The notes below the pieces were generated by a model. The model was given only the letters and a program-made list of their open reading frames with translations. It was not told the origin of the DNA and did no database searches. From assembly GCA_030123565.1 (NCBI GenBank), contig CP126122.1, forward strand, positions 1,871,001 through 1,935,000: DNA of 64,000 nt, in the 5' to 3' direction. Shown one piece after another: positions 34,352 to 42,730 of this stretch; position 1 is the first letter of the stretch, and each line of letters starts with the position of its first letter. A program made the position numbers and the translations under genes. This stretch comes from Nitrospira sp. (GTDB lineage Bacteria; Nitrospirota; Nitrospiria; Nitrospirales; Nitrospiraceae).

Positions 34352-34590
34352 GTTGGGTCTCCTGACTTGCGGCTCATCGTTTCCCTGCGCCTTCCCAGCG
34401 GAGCGTGAAGCGTGAAGCGTCGTTCGTGAAGCGTTCAGAAGGGATCTTCTGCGCTTCACGAGATACGATTCACGAACCACGCCGCTCGCCAGTGGCTCAA
34501 TGCAGGGTCACTCCCCGCTTACAGTGGCGGCACCGTGATGGTTTTGCACCATCTTCCCCGACGCTGACGGCGTCTTCCTGACACGCCTCT
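34352..34590 (-). promoter_or_regulatory. Cobalamin riboswitch upstream of btuB
   Basis: On the minus strand the aptamer core reads GGGGAAGATGGTGCAAAACCATC (34540-34560), GGTGCCGCCACTGTAAGC and GGGAAGGCGC, closing with the B12-box-like GCAAGTCAGGAGACCC (34355-34370). These are the conserved joints of class I cobalamin aptamers. It lies about 50 bases upstream of the btuB start and begins about 70 bases after btuD, so it controls btuB and the biosynthetic genes behind it. A repeat-like insert occupies the peripheral hairpin (34404-34477). Confidence 0.88.
34404..34477 (-). repeat. Palindromic repeat insert inside the btuB riboswitch
   Basis: The stretch contains the word GTGAAGCGT three times on the plus strand and its near complement (GCGCTTCACGAGATACG) in inverted orientation, forming a long imperfect hairpin. 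It sits between the two conserved parts of the aptamer, where natural aptamers vary. It looks like a dispersed intergenic repeat element. Confidence 0.5.
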
Positions 34591-34659
34591 CTCCAATTGA
34601 CCTCGTACCCCGTTTCAGTCACACGGGTGGGCCGGGCACGAACCCATCCCGCGACAATG

Positions 34660-35559
34660 TCAGCCGTTCCTGAAGGGCACGAACTGCCGCGGCAACGTGA
34701 TCCGCGGGAGCCCGGACTCGGGATGTGGATCGATCAAGACCTCACAGCCATAGACCCTTCGCAACACATCGACCTGCATCACCTCCGAGGGCGTTCCCAT
34801 CGAACAGACCGCCCCCCCTTTCAACATCACGATCCGATCGCAATATTGGCTGGCCAGGTTCAAGTCATGCGACACGATCACGACGGTCAGGCCCCGTTCG
34901 TCGCTCAAACGACGCAGGACCGAGCAAATCTCAATTTGATGTTGAAGATCGAGGAATGCGGTCGGCTCATCGAGCAGCAACACTGTGGGCGCTTGGGCGA
35001 GGGCGCGCGCGACCATGGTGCGTTGGCGTTCGCCGCCGGAGAGGTCGGTCACCGCCCGCGATGCGAGATGGCCGATGTCCATGGTGGCCATCGCCTCGGC
35101 CGCCGTCGCGCAATCATCCCGATTTTCCCAACCGAACCCAAGATTCCATCGCGTCCGCCGGCGGTGGGGAAATCGCCCCATGAGTACCGTTTCCGCCACC
35201 GTGAAGGGAAACAGCTGCGCGCTCTCTTGCGGGACGAAGGCCACCGTTCTCGCGCCCTCCTCCTGCGAGAGGTCGATCAGGTTCTGTTCGAATAACGCGA
35301 TGGTTCCCAGTTGGGGGACGGCAAGTTTGGCCAACAGTTTCAACAATGAGGTCTTCCCCGATCCATTGGGACCGACGATGCCGAGGATCTCACCCGACTC
35401 GACCTGCAGGCTCACATCCCGGAGCACCCACCGAGCATCCTGCGCGCCTGGCCTGCCATAGCAGAAATGCACGTGACGCACATCGTAGGCACGGGCAACC
35501 GGTTGCCCGGAAGGACCGACAGCGGCTGCGGCAGGGCTCCGACCGATAGGACGGCTCAT
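34660..35559 (-). CDS. btuD: Corrinoid ABC transporter ATPase BtuD
   Basis: A 299-residue ABC ATPase of the iron-chelate/B12 type. Walker A GPNGSGKTSLL, the Q-loop FVPQESAQLF, the signature LSGGERQR and Walker B VLLLDEPTAFLDL followed by the switch histidine in VIVSHDLN are complete. An N-terminal extension of about 20 residues (RPIGRSPAAAAV) comes before the first strand. The start overlaps the btuC stop by 4 bases. It powers BtuC for uptake of corrinoids across the inner membrane. It ends about 70 bases before the second riboswitch. Confidence 0.92.
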   Translation of the reverse strand: MSRPIGRSPAAAAVGPSGQPVARAYDVRHVHFCYGRPGAQDARWVLRDVSLQVESGEILGIVGPNGSGKTSLLKLLAKLAVPQLGTIALFEQNLIDLSQEEGARTVAFVPQESAQLFPFTVAETVLMGRFPHRRRTRWNLGFGWENRDDCATAAEAMATMDIGHLASRAVTDLSGGERQRTMVARALAQAPTVLLLDEPTAFLDLQHQIEICSVLRRLSDERGLTVVIVSHDLNLASQYCDRIVMLKGGAVCSMGTPSEVMQVDVLRRVYGCEVLIDPHPESGLPRITLPRQFVPFRNG

Positions 35560-36710
35560 GCCAACCGATCCTTTCGCCAGACCAGGAGGTAGACGAAGAA
35601 CGGACCGCCTGCCAAGGCCGTGATGATTCCGACCGGAACTTCCGACGGCACAAAGACGGTTCTGGCAATCGTATCTGCCACCATCAAAAACATCCCCCCC
35701 ACCAGCGCCGAGGCCGGCAGGAGCAAGCGATGGTCCGCTCCCACCACCAATCGCACGGCATGTGGAATCACCATGCCGATGAACCCGATCATGCCGCTGA
35801 CCGACACCACGGCTCCTGTCAACAGAGCCGAGATCAGAAAGATGAACCGTTTAGCCCGTTCCGTCTCGACCCCGAGGGAACGTGCAGGCTCCTCGCCCAA
35901 GGCGAGGATGTTCAGCACCCGGACTTGTTTGAAGAGCAGCACCAATCCGACGAACAAATAGACCGAGAGCGCAGCCAGCGCCGGAAAAGCCGGTGCCTGG
36001 AGGGATCCCATGAGCCAGGCCATCATGCCGAAGGAACGGTTCGGCTCCATGATCGAGGTGATGAACATGATCAGGGCTGAGAAAATGGCATTGAGGATCA
36101 CTCCCGCCAACAGCACCGAATGGATCGGCAGGCGGTCGTAGATGACGGCCATGCGGTAGATGACGAGCAGGGCCAGCAATCCACCAAGAAATCCACAGAG
36201 CGGCAAGGCCGACAGGGCGAGCAGGGTCGTCCCAATCCCGAACAACACCGCCACCGCCACCCCCAACGCCGCACCGCTCGACACGCCGAGCACATAGGGG
36301 TCGGCCAATGGATTCCGGAGCAGGGCTTGCAAGGCCACACCGACAGACGCCAGGCAGACTCCCACCAAAAAGCCCAAAAAAATTCTCGGCAACCGGACCT
36401 GCAACAGGATCACGCCGGTCGTGTCGAGGGTCTCCTTGTCGCCGGACAGACCAAAGAACAAGGATGCGAACAGCTGCGCGATGTGCCCCAACCCGACATA
36501 TTGCGTCCCGAGTTGCAAGCAGGCCAGTGCAAGCAGGATGGCCGCGACGGACAGGCCGCCCATGATGGCGCACCAACGGGACGGGGTCAGGATCGCGCCC
36601 TGGAATGGTTGGTCAAGCCCGGTGGTTTGAGTGGGTGCGGGAGATAGCGACGGCGAGGTCAGCGGGGGTTGTGGGGCGGACGACGTGGGGTGGCCGGCGG
36701 AGGACATCAT
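35556..36710 (-). CDS. btuC: Corrinoid ABC transporter permease BtuC (FecCD family)
   Basis: A 384-residue permease with ten predicted membrane helices. Conserved FecCD segments are present: VRLPRIFLGFLVG, ALLRNPLADPYVLGVSSGAALG, and near the end MIGFIGMVIPHAVR and PSEVPVGIITALAGGPFF. An N-terminal Pro/Ser/Thr-rich extension of about 40 residues precedes the first helix, longer than usual. It overlaps btuF and btuD by 4 bases each. Cobalamin specificity is inferred from the riboswitch upstream. Confidence 0.93.
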   Translation of the reverse strand: MMSSAGHPTSSAPQPPLTSPSLSPAPTQTTGLDQPFQGAILTPSRWCAIMGGLSVAAILLALACLQLGTQYVGLGHIAQLFASLFFGLSGDKETLDTTGVILLQVRLPRIFLGFLVGVCLASVGVALQALLRNPLADPYVLGVSSGAALGVAVAVLFGIGTTLLALSALPLCGFLGGLLALLVIYRMAVIYDRLPIHSVLLAGVILNAIFSALIMFITSIMEPNRSFGMMAWLMGSLQAPAFPALAALSVYLFVGLVLLFKQVRVLNILALGEEPARSLGVETERAKRFIFLISALLTGAVVSVSGMIGFIGMVIPHAVRLVVGADHRLLLPASALVGGMFLMVADTIARTVFVPSEVPVGIITALAGGPFFVYLLVWRKDRLA

Positions 36711-37777
36711 GGACGAAGGGGGGCCGTCTCGGAGGGAAATGCCTCAGGATGGATCACCTTAGCGAGCTGCTCCAGGCCCTCCATGACGCGCGGACCGGGG
36801 CGGTTGAGCGCGTTTGCCGACACCTCACGCAGGTGATTCTGCTGCACGGCGGACAAGGTCGTCCAACGATGCCATTCCTGCTGTTCGCTTCGCGGCACCG
36901 TTTCAACCGAACCCATCGGGAAGATGATCACCTCGGGATTCGCTTTCAGCACGGTTTCCATTTCGAGCCTGGGATAGGGCGCTGACGCGTCGGACGCGAT
37001 ATTGATGCCTCCCGCCAGGCCGATCATCTGATGGATGTAACTGCCTGGTCCCACGGTGATCAGCGGCCGGCTATTGAGCACATAGAGCACCCGCCGGCGC
37101 GGCAACGGCTCGACGAGGCTGCTGATCTCGGCCATGCGCTGCCGCATGGCGAGCGTCACGGCATGGGCCGCCGAGGAGCGATCGAAAATTCGCCCCAGCT
37201 GGTGAATGTGGGAGAAGATATTTTCCAGCGACGTCGCGTCGATCAGGAAAACCGGCACCTTCAGCTCATCCAGCTTGACCAGTATGTTCGCGCGCGAAAA
37301 TTCACGCGGGGCCACCACCATGTCGGGACGGAGCGCCAGGAGGGACTCGAGGTTGGGATTGGCATAGCCGACTTTCGGTTTGGTCGCCGCTGCGGCGGGA
37401 AAATCGCAGAACTCCGTCACGCCGACGATCTGTTCATCCAGCCCCAACGCGAACAATATCTCCGTGATGCTCGGCGCCAGCGAGACGACCCGGCTGGGAG
37501 CCTTGGCGACATAGAGTTTTCGCCCCGCATCGTCGATGAACGTGCGCGGCGTGATGTTCGCCATGAACGGCATACCGGTGAGGATGCCCTGTTGACGACG
37601 TTTCATCACGCTCGGATCCCCAGGCGAATCTCCAAGGGCACCGACAGAGCAGAGCAGGAGGACATAACAGACGATTCCGACGAGTCCGATCGCGAACGGG
37701 CGGAAGCGAAGGGTTCGAGCGGCGCGCAAATAAAAAATCCCCAGGGCCTGGAGGAACCCTGAGGATTGCACCCGCAT
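36707..37777 (-). CDS. btuF: Corrinoid-binding protein BtuF with N-terminal membrane segment
   Basis: 356 residues from the ATG at 37777, chosen for GGCGAGG before it; a GTG at 37804 is also in frame. It is a helical-backbone, class III substrate-binding protein: RVVSLAPSITEILFALG, GVTEFCDFP, RPDMVVAPREFS and VLYVLNSRPLITVG match the BtuF fold. The N-terminus is unusual: about 30 residues, then a hydrophobic stretch (about 30-48) with cysteines but no proper lipobox, so it may be an uncleaved anchor or a long signal peptide. It feeds BtuC/BtuD and is the first gene behind the upstream riboswitch. Confidence 0.88.
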   Translation of the reverse strand: MRVQSSGFLQALGIFYLRAARTLRFRPFAIGLVGIVCYVLLLCSVGALGDSPGDPSVMKRRQQGILTGMPFMANITPRTFIDDAGRKLYVAKAPSRVVSLAPSITEILFALGLDEQIVGVTEFCDFPAAAATKPKVGYANPNLESLLALRPDMVVAPREFSRANILVKLDELKVPVFLIDATSLENIFSHIHQLGRIFDRSSAAHAVTLAMRQRMAEISSLVEPLPRRRVLYVLNSRPLITVGPGSYIHQMIGLAGGINIASDASAPYPRLEMETVLKANPEVIIFPMGSVETVPRSEQQEWHRWTTLSAVQQNHLREVSANALNRPGPRVMEGLEQLAKVIHPEAFPSETAPLRP

Positions 37778-37825
37778 CGTATCCTCGCCTATTCCCCAGC
37801 CCACGAGGGAATAAAGGGTCTCTCC

Positions 37826-38044
37826 TCGGGCAGGTCTTCTGGCTTATGGTTCGTCCTACTCCCCGCGCCTTCCCATCTTCGGAGCGATCAGCTCCCAGCT
37901 TTCAGCGATCAGAATATAACTGAAGGCTGATTACTGACAGCGAGCAGCATTCCCAGACAGTGGCGCCTGCGGGTTTCGTCCCCATTTACAGCGGCGGGAC
38001 CGCGAGGGCCTTTCACCCTCTTCCCTTGACCCAAGGCGTATGTG
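37826..38044 (-). promoter_or_regulatory. Cobalamin riboswitch upstream of btuF
   Basis: The minus strand reads GGGAAGAGGGTGAAAGGCCC (near 38005-38024), GGTCCCGCCGCTGTAAATGGGG, a peripheral hairpin, GGGAAGGCGCGGGGAGTAGG, and the B12-box ATAAGCCAGAAGACCTGCCC (37828-37847). The last is an almost exact consensus. It lies between the promoter at 38055-38084 and btuF and probably represses the uptake operon when cobalamin is plentiful. Confidence 0.92.
37882..37947 (-). repeat. Palindromic repeat insert inside the btuF riboswitch
   Basis: AGCGATCAG occurs twice (near 37883 and 37903) with related inverted words (CTGATTACTGACAGC) in the second half, so the stretch folds into an imperfect hairpin. 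It is at the same peripheral place as the insert in the btuB riboswitch, though the sequence differs. Confidence 0.45.
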
Positions 38045-38054
38045 AACGACAGGA

Positions 38055-38084
38055 ACTCTAGGAGAGCACGGCCAAGCTTGTCAA
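38055..38084 (-). promoter_or_regulatory. Putative sigma-70 promoter of the cobalamin uptake operon
   Basis: TTGACA (38079-38084) is followed after 18 bases by TAGAGT (38055-38060) on the minus strand. The inferred transcription start, near 38048, lies a few bases before the riboswitch aptamer. Confidence 0.6.
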
Positions 38085-38169
38085 GTTGAAACTTGCTCCA
38101 TCGAGCTGTTGTACGGGTTCGTTCGGCGGGAGATCCTCCCCCATTTAAACGAGTAGACGAAAGAGACAA

Positions 38170-38427
38170 CTACGGGCGGTACCGCAGCTTCAAAATGAGA
38201 ATGGCCAGGGTCAGCACCAGGGTAATGAGGTTCGCCAGAATGATCGGAAGGGCGCCGAGCAACAGCCCATAGATCAACCAGAGAAAGACCCCTGTCGTGA
38301 AGGTCAGCAACATTCCCAAGGAGACGTCCTGGGCCGAGCGGGTGCGCCAGGTCTGCTGGAGTTGGGGGATGAACGCGATGGTGGTGAGGGTGCCTGCGAG
38401 CAATCCGATAAACGTGACCTGATCCAT
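38170..38427 (-). CDS. SemiSWEET family transporter (PQ-loop, MtN3-like)
   Basis: 85 residues from the ATG at 38427, the size of bacterial SemiSWEETs, which are three-helix bundles that act as dimers and move sugars along their gradient. The first helix carries the PQ motif in IPQLQQTWRTRSAQDVS; two more hydrophobic helices follow (FTTGVFLWLIYGLL and LVLTLAILILKL). GAGG lies eight bases before the start. The frame extends 17 codons upstream, but that part is not family-like. It is divergent from rpmB and upstream of the cobalamin promoter, with no apparent link to either. Substrate unknown. Confidence 0.88.
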   Translation of the reverse strand: MDQVTFIGLLAGTLTTIAFIPQLQQTWRTRSAQDVSLGMLLTFTTGVFLWLIYGLLLGALPIILANLITLVLTLAILILKLRYRP

Positions 38428-38502
38428 GTCCGAAACCTCGATGGGAGCGAAGACGACCCTGATGAGAGGGACCGGCACAACCTATGAATCCACAACGGCA
38501 GC

Positions 38503-38532
38503 TTGTCATGAACCGCGGCGCTATGGTAGCAT
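38503..38532 (+). promoter_or_regulatory. Putative sigma-70 promoter of rpmB
   Basis: TTGTCA (38503-38508), 18 bases, TAGCAT (38527-38532), about 55 bases before the GTG start of rpmB. Confidence 0.4.
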
Positions 38533-38586
38533 CCCTGGCGTTTGAGGACCAGTCGTCGACGGACGCAGCAACAAAGGAGTAGGCTC

Positions 38587-38778
38587 GTGGCATTTGCTTG
38601 TGATCTCTGCGGGAAAAAGCATCAAACCGGAAACAACGTCAGTCATGCGAACAACAAGACCAAGCGCGTCTTCAATCCCAACCTGCAACGTGTGAAGGCA
38701 CTCGTGAACGGTTCGGCGTTGCGCATCCGCGTCTGCACCCGCTGCCTGCGGTCCGGCCTGGTCAAGAAAGCCGTCTGA
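38587..38778 (+). CDS. rpmB: Large ribosomal subunit protein bL28
   Basis: 63 residues from the GTG at 38587, which has AAAGGAGT upstream. The conserved [19 protein letters not shown] block and the C-terminal [11 protein letters not shown] are typical of bL28. Two cysteine pairs, Cys5/Cys8 and Cys50/Cys53, form the zinc ribbon, so this is the zinc-binding (C+) form. The gene stands alone on the plus strand between a SemiSWEET gene and a lipoprotein gene. A TTG further upstream is in frame but would add unrelated residues. Confidence 0.95.
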   Translation: MAFACDLCGKKHQTGNNVSHANNKTKRVFNPNLQRVKALVNGSALRIRVCTRCLRSGLVKKAV

Positions 38779-39041
38779 TCATTCCGCTCCTTTCCCCTGT
38801 CTCGTCGGTTCGTCTCTGCACCTACGCTTGAGGTGTGTCTGCCTGTACGTCCCTGCAGGGCGATTCTTCAGATCGGCATATTGAACGAAGACTCCCCTGC
38901 TTCCTGACCCGGCCGTGCCCCTCCAACTCTTTGCCGTATGGTATCTGTCGGCCTGCAGACGGACCGACGCCATCGGTGTACAATCTCTCTGGTCATCGTG
39001 GGGATGACACCACGCCGGCCATGCTCGAACCGGGAGGAGAC

Positions 39042-39416
39042 ATGATGAAGATCAACTGGACACAGGGCATCTTGACCATGGCCTTCTTGGTGGCAGCCTG
39101 CAGCCACTTTCAAAACAGAGAAGCAGCCTATCTGGATTCGGTCAAGGGTCGGGCGACCCAAGCCGAGGTACGGCAAGAATTGGGCCCCCCTCATGCCGTC
39201 AGGCAGGCTGAGGACGGGAAAACCCTGTGGGTGTATGAAGTGCGAGAACAACAGTCAGGAAACCGGTTCACGCCTCCAGGGATGTGGTGCGAACAATATC
39301 TCCTCACCTTCGACGACCACGCCCTGCTGACCGGCTGGAAACAGCTCTCGCACTTCCACGGCGGCGAACTCATGCCGACGGAATGCATACCGGGAGCGGA
39401 ACAGCCGAAGTCGTAG
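39042..39416 (+). CDS. BamE/SmpA-like small lipoprotein
   Basis: 124 residues from the first of two adjacent ATGs, preceded by GGAGGAGA. The signal sequence ends in the lipobox VAAC, giving lipid attachment at about residue 20. The mature part holds GRATQAEVRQELGPPHAV, then DGKTLWVYEV, the pattern of the two-helix/three-strand SmpA/BamE fold. BamE assists outer-membrane protein assembly, but many unrelated small lipoproteins share the fold, so the name is only a fold assignment. A TACAAT box (38979-38984) could be its -10 element. It converges on the secretion operon. Confidence 0.7.
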   Translation: MMKINWTQGILTMAFLVAACSHFQNREAAYLDSVKGRATQAEVRQELGPPHAVRQAEDGKTLWVYEVREQQSGNRFTPPGMWCEQYLLTFDDHALLTGWKQLSHFHGGELMPTECIPGAEQPKS

Positions 39417-39631
39417 TGAAGCCGAAGAACCGGGCCGTCGGAGCAAGGTTCACGGAAGCGTTGATAGGGGTGCCGGAATGGGGAGAATGAACGAGGATCA
39501 CGGAATGGGAAGAGGTCGGGATGAAAGCCTGAAAGGGATGGTCAGGTAGCTGGTAAGGCAGGAGAACTATAGCTGGTAGTACTGTGTTCGAGAATCTAGA
39601 GATGGTCAGAAGAACCTTCGCGGCACCACAC

Positions 39632-40579
39632 CTATTCGATTTCGAAGGCGACAATCGTGCTCGATCCATCGGCGCGTGATCGTTGCACCACCGCACGACT
39701 GTTCTTCGTTGTCTCTCCAATCTCAGCACTGATACGAACGATGAAATAATCACTCCATACGTCATAGGCGTTCACGAGGCGAAGCTCTTTTGCGACGGCT
39801 TCGACACTCATCACTTTATCGAGGTCTTTCAGGCTGCGAAATGGTCGCGCCTGGACAATATCCATCGCCATAGCAGGCGTGATCTTTGCGTTCAGGGACT
39901 GGATCACGATGGGATCCGCAGTATTGATATTGATCCATCCGTCTGACAGGAATGGGTATACCGTAATATACTGCTGCAATCGCTGAAAAGAATCATCGGT
40001 CATGCCTCGTACTAGACGGAGTTCATCCAATGTCTGTACCGCCTCGTTGGCAGTCCGATAGGGAGGGGTCAGGGATTCATAATAGCGGGTTTCCGCTCCG
40101 TTCCGTTCCGGAACGTCATCCTCGTCTACCCAGTCCGTCAGTGTTTCGACCAATCGCGGATCGAGATTCAACGCCGTGAAGAGTCGCTTGAAACGAAGGA
40201 CGGTCGCCTCGCGTTGTTTCGAATCCTTGGGCAATGCCAGATCATTGATGTTTAATTTACTTCGCTCATCTGAAATTGAGACGTTTACGAGGCCTTCTCC
40301 CAGCGAAAGCGGGCTTGGGAGCAGTTTCCAACTGTCCGTCAACCCATCAAATGTCTGGCCAGCCTTGAGGTCCCTGATGGTGTCTTCCAGGAGGACCGCC
40401 CGCGCAGTTTGAAGTCCCGCCCAGTTCAACGCCGAGGCGCTCACTGCGTCCCGGAATCCCGCCGCTGCCTTCAATTCACGCCGGGCTTCCGTGTCGAATC
40501 CCAGGATAACCACAATCAACAGGGAAACGGCCAGCAGGACTATCGGGAGCACGATACCGCGTTCATCCCTCTCGCTCAT
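39632..40579 (-). CDS. gspK: Type II secretion minor pseudopilin GspK
   Basis: A 315-residue GspK. The prepilin cleavage region is DERG-IVLPIVLLAVSLL, lacking the Glu at +5 as is normal for the tip pseudopilin. The body has the GspK core (INDLALP, LTDWVDEDD, YYESL, ELRLVRGMTD and ININTAD). GspK caps the pseudopilus with GspI and GspJ. It starts inside the end of gspM (17-base overlap) and is the last gene of the operon. In most type II operons gspK precedes gspL, so the position is unusual. Confidence 0.92.
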   Translation of the reverse strand: MSERDERGIVLPIVLLAVSLLIVVILGFDTEARRELKAAAGFRDAVSASALNWAGLQTARAVLLEDTIRDLKAGQTFDGLTDSWKLLPSPLSLGEGLVNVSISDERSKLNINDLALPKDSKQREATVLRFKRLFTALNLDPRLVETLTDWVDEDDVPERNGAETRYYESLTPPYRTANEAVQTLDELRLVRGMTDDSFQRLQQYITVYPFLSDGWININTADPIVIQSLNAKITPAMAMDIVQARPFRSLKDLDKVMSVEAVAKELRLVNAYDVWSDYFIVRISAEIGETTKNSRAVVQRSRADGSSTIVAFEIE

Positions 40580-41114
40580 ATGTCACGACCAACAGCACGG
40601 CATCGACCAGATAGGTGACGTCAGACTTTGACCTCAACTGAACCCGTTTAACCTGAAGCAAATGAGGAGCGCTTTCGATTTGAACCAGCATCTTCAGAAC
40701 CTGAGACAAAAGGACGTCACCCAGTCTGATCTCAACGCCGCTTTCCTTATAACCTTGATTCACTGATGGAACCAACGGGCTCATCGCGGCGATCTGATTC
40801 CGAACCCCGGCCTGAGAGGCCGCATCTTCCAGCAGAGAAAGCAGGGAGGGCTGAAACTTTCCCTCGGCCATCCGGTGCTCAAGGGAAGCCTGTTGAATTC
40901 GTGCCGCCTCGTAAGCTCTCGCCAAGGTCGTCAACTCAGGTAACTCACCTAGTTTTCTGGCGATCTGCCGGTCGGCCTTCTCAATTCTCATCACGAGCGG
41001 GTCAATAATGAAGACGAACGACAAACTCGTGATCGCGAGCCCAACAACACCTATGACAATTATACGCTCGTATCCGGCGAAGGTGTTCCAACGTTGGAGG
41101 ATGATCTGTCTCAT
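40563..41114 (-). CDS. gspM: Type II secretion inner-membrane protein GspM
   Basis: A 183-residue protein with one N-terminal membrane helix (about 18-40), a coiled-coil stretch (about 45-85) and a ferredoxin-like periplasmic domain. This is the bitopic layout of GspM/PilO. It forms a complex with GspL to hold the assembly platform. It starts one base after the gspL stop and overlaps gspK by 17 bases. Sequence identity within this family is always low, so the call rests on fold pattern and position. Confidence 0.8.
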   Translation of the reverse strand: MRQIILQRWNTFAGYERIIVIGVVGLAITSLSFVFIIDPLVMRIEKADRQIARKLGELPELTTLARAYEAARIQQASLEHRMAEGKFQPSLLSLLEDAASQAGVRNQIAAMSPLVPSVNQGYKESGVEIRLGDVLLSQVLKMLVQIESAPHLLQVKRVQLRSKSDVTYLVDAVLLVVTYEREG

Positions 41115-41115
41115 G

Positions 41116-42690
41116 CTAGGGCATGGCTATGGTCAGTCGAAACATGACTTGGCCGGGTAAGGAACCGACCGACACGTCGCGAATTGTGATTTCCTGCACT
41201 TCGGGGATCGCCTGAAGCTTTCGTTTTATCAGTTCAACCGAGTCAAACGAATCGGTCATGCCCTCGATCTGGACGGCGTTTGGTTCAATCGTGAGGCCGA
41301 TGAGGTTGAGCTTGGTGCCTTGAGGAAATTGCGTGACCAGTGCGGTGAGGCGCGGAAGAACGGGCACATGGTCGCCTCCCATCAATTCCTTTGCCTTTTG
41401 AGCCGCCGACAGGGCGGTCTTCGCCTGATCCAGTTCATCGGTGATCGGGGCGATATCCGGAAAATGTTTCTGGAACATCGTGCGCGACGTTTCGCTGAGG
41501 GTGCGCAAGCGTTGTTCTTTCAAAACAACGTTGGTTGCCAAGTCCGCGAAGCCCAGAAGCGCGATCAACACAACGCCAAACCCAAGCCGCCTGAATGAGC
41601 CCAGCGGGTTTTGCCCCTTGGGTGAGGCATTCGATAGTGCGTTCTTCAAATCGATTCCGGAACCCGATTGAGGCCGCACAAACAGGATAGGCGTCTTCAT
41701 CGGTCTTCCCAATAGAGCGAGACCAAGAGCGATCGAATAGGCAGATCGCCACCGAACCTGATGGAGAAACGACACATGTAACGGCTCAAGCTTCAAACGC
41801 TGACTCAACTCGCGCGTCAGGGCCGGAATCCCGGCTCCGCCACCACAAAACAAGACTTGCCGCACGGGCGTTTCGGCGGTGGACTGGTATGTGTGCAAGG
41901 TTAACCGAAGCTCTCGGAGCAGTGTGCTGAATCCCGGCTCTATCATTCCTCCGGCGGAGCCGATCAGGTCGTGGTCGTCATGAACATCCGGAGCCGAAAC
42001 CGGTCCTGCCGTGGATCGCGTCAGATGATTCAAGCCATGGCCAATGGTTCTGAGCAACCACGGATTTCCCTTTAGCGTCACGCAGATCGTCGTCTTGGAA
42101 GCGCCGATGTCGATGATCACTAGATTCGGTGGAAATCCCTGGCGTCGCTCGCGGAGAAAACGAGATATCGAGAACAGGGCAAGTGCATCCGGTTGAACCG
42201 CCGTCGGTTCGAATCCGGCTTCACGCATCCGCTGGATATGAGCTGTGAGCATCTCTACCGAAGCGATGGCGACCACGGCATGGCACAGGGCGCCTTGTCT
42301 TGACACCGTTGCGCTTCGGGAAGAAGGAAGGACCTGATACCCAACCGCCGCCTCGTCCAATGGCAGGGGAATCATGCTTTCCACTTCATTGGGAACCAGT
42401 TGCCCGACTTTTCTGATGTCGTGAAATGGAACCCCGATCGTTCGGAGGCTTATCTCACCACAGGTGACCGCTGTGACGAGAGGCAAGCCGACCAGCCGAT
42501 TCGCATGCATGAACTCCTTCACGAATCGAGTCCGCTGATCGATATCCGTCCAAGGGAATTCAACCGGGACGACGCGCCGAAAATAGGTGATGGATTTACG
42601 GCCGCCCATCGTCTGTCGCAGGCGAACGGCTTTGATCGATGACACGCCGATATCGAGTCCAACGATATCGGCGCCGCTCAGCGTCACCAT
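41116..42690 (-). CDS. gspL: Type II secretion protein GspL (PilM/PilN-like)
   Basis: A 524-residue protein. The N-terminal half is an actin-like cytoplasmic domain: GADIVGLDIGVSSIKAVRL is the PilM-type start, and LVIIDIGASKTTICV is the second phosphate loop. A membrane helix near residues 375-395 (LGFGVVLIALLGFADLA) leads to a periplasmic PilN-like ferredoxin domain. GspL links the ATPase GspE to GspM and the pseudopilus platform. The actin-like part has more PilM character than proteobacterial GspL. It is followed at one base by gspM. Confidence 0.87.
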   Translation of the reverse strand: MVTLSGADIVGLDIGVSSIKAVRLRQTMGGRKSITYFRRVVPVEFPWTDIDQRTRFVKEFMHANRLVGLPLVTAVTCGEISLRTIGVPFHDIRKVGQLVPNEVESMIPLPLDEAAVGYQVLPSSRSATVSRQGALCHAVVAIASVEMLTAHIQRMREAGFEPTAVQPDALALFSISRFLRERRQGFPPNLVIIDIGASKTTICVTLKGNPWLLRTIGHGLNHLTRSTAGPVSAPDVHDDHDLIGSAGGMIEPGFSTLLRELRLTLHTYQSTAETPVRQVLFCGGGAGIPALTRELSQRLKLEPLHVSFLHQVRWRSAYSIALGLALLGRPMKTPILFVRPQSGSGIDLKNALSNASPKGQNPLGSFRRLGFGVVLIALLGFADLATNVVLKEQRLRTLSETSRTMFQKHFPDIAPITDELDQAKTALSAAQKAKELMGGDHVPVLPRLTALVTQFPQGTKLNLIGLTIEPNAVQIEGMTDSFDSVELIKRKLQAIPEVQEITIRDVSVGSLPGQVMFRLTIAMP

Positions 42691-42730
42691 CGCATCGCAC
42701 CCTTAAAAAATGGGTTGGTATGCAGCATGA

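Noticed and set aside
42206-42216. GGTTCGAATCC, resembling a tRNA T-loop
   Set aside because: It is inside gspL, where the minus strand codes GFEPTA; no acceptor stem, D-arm or anticodon arm fits around it.
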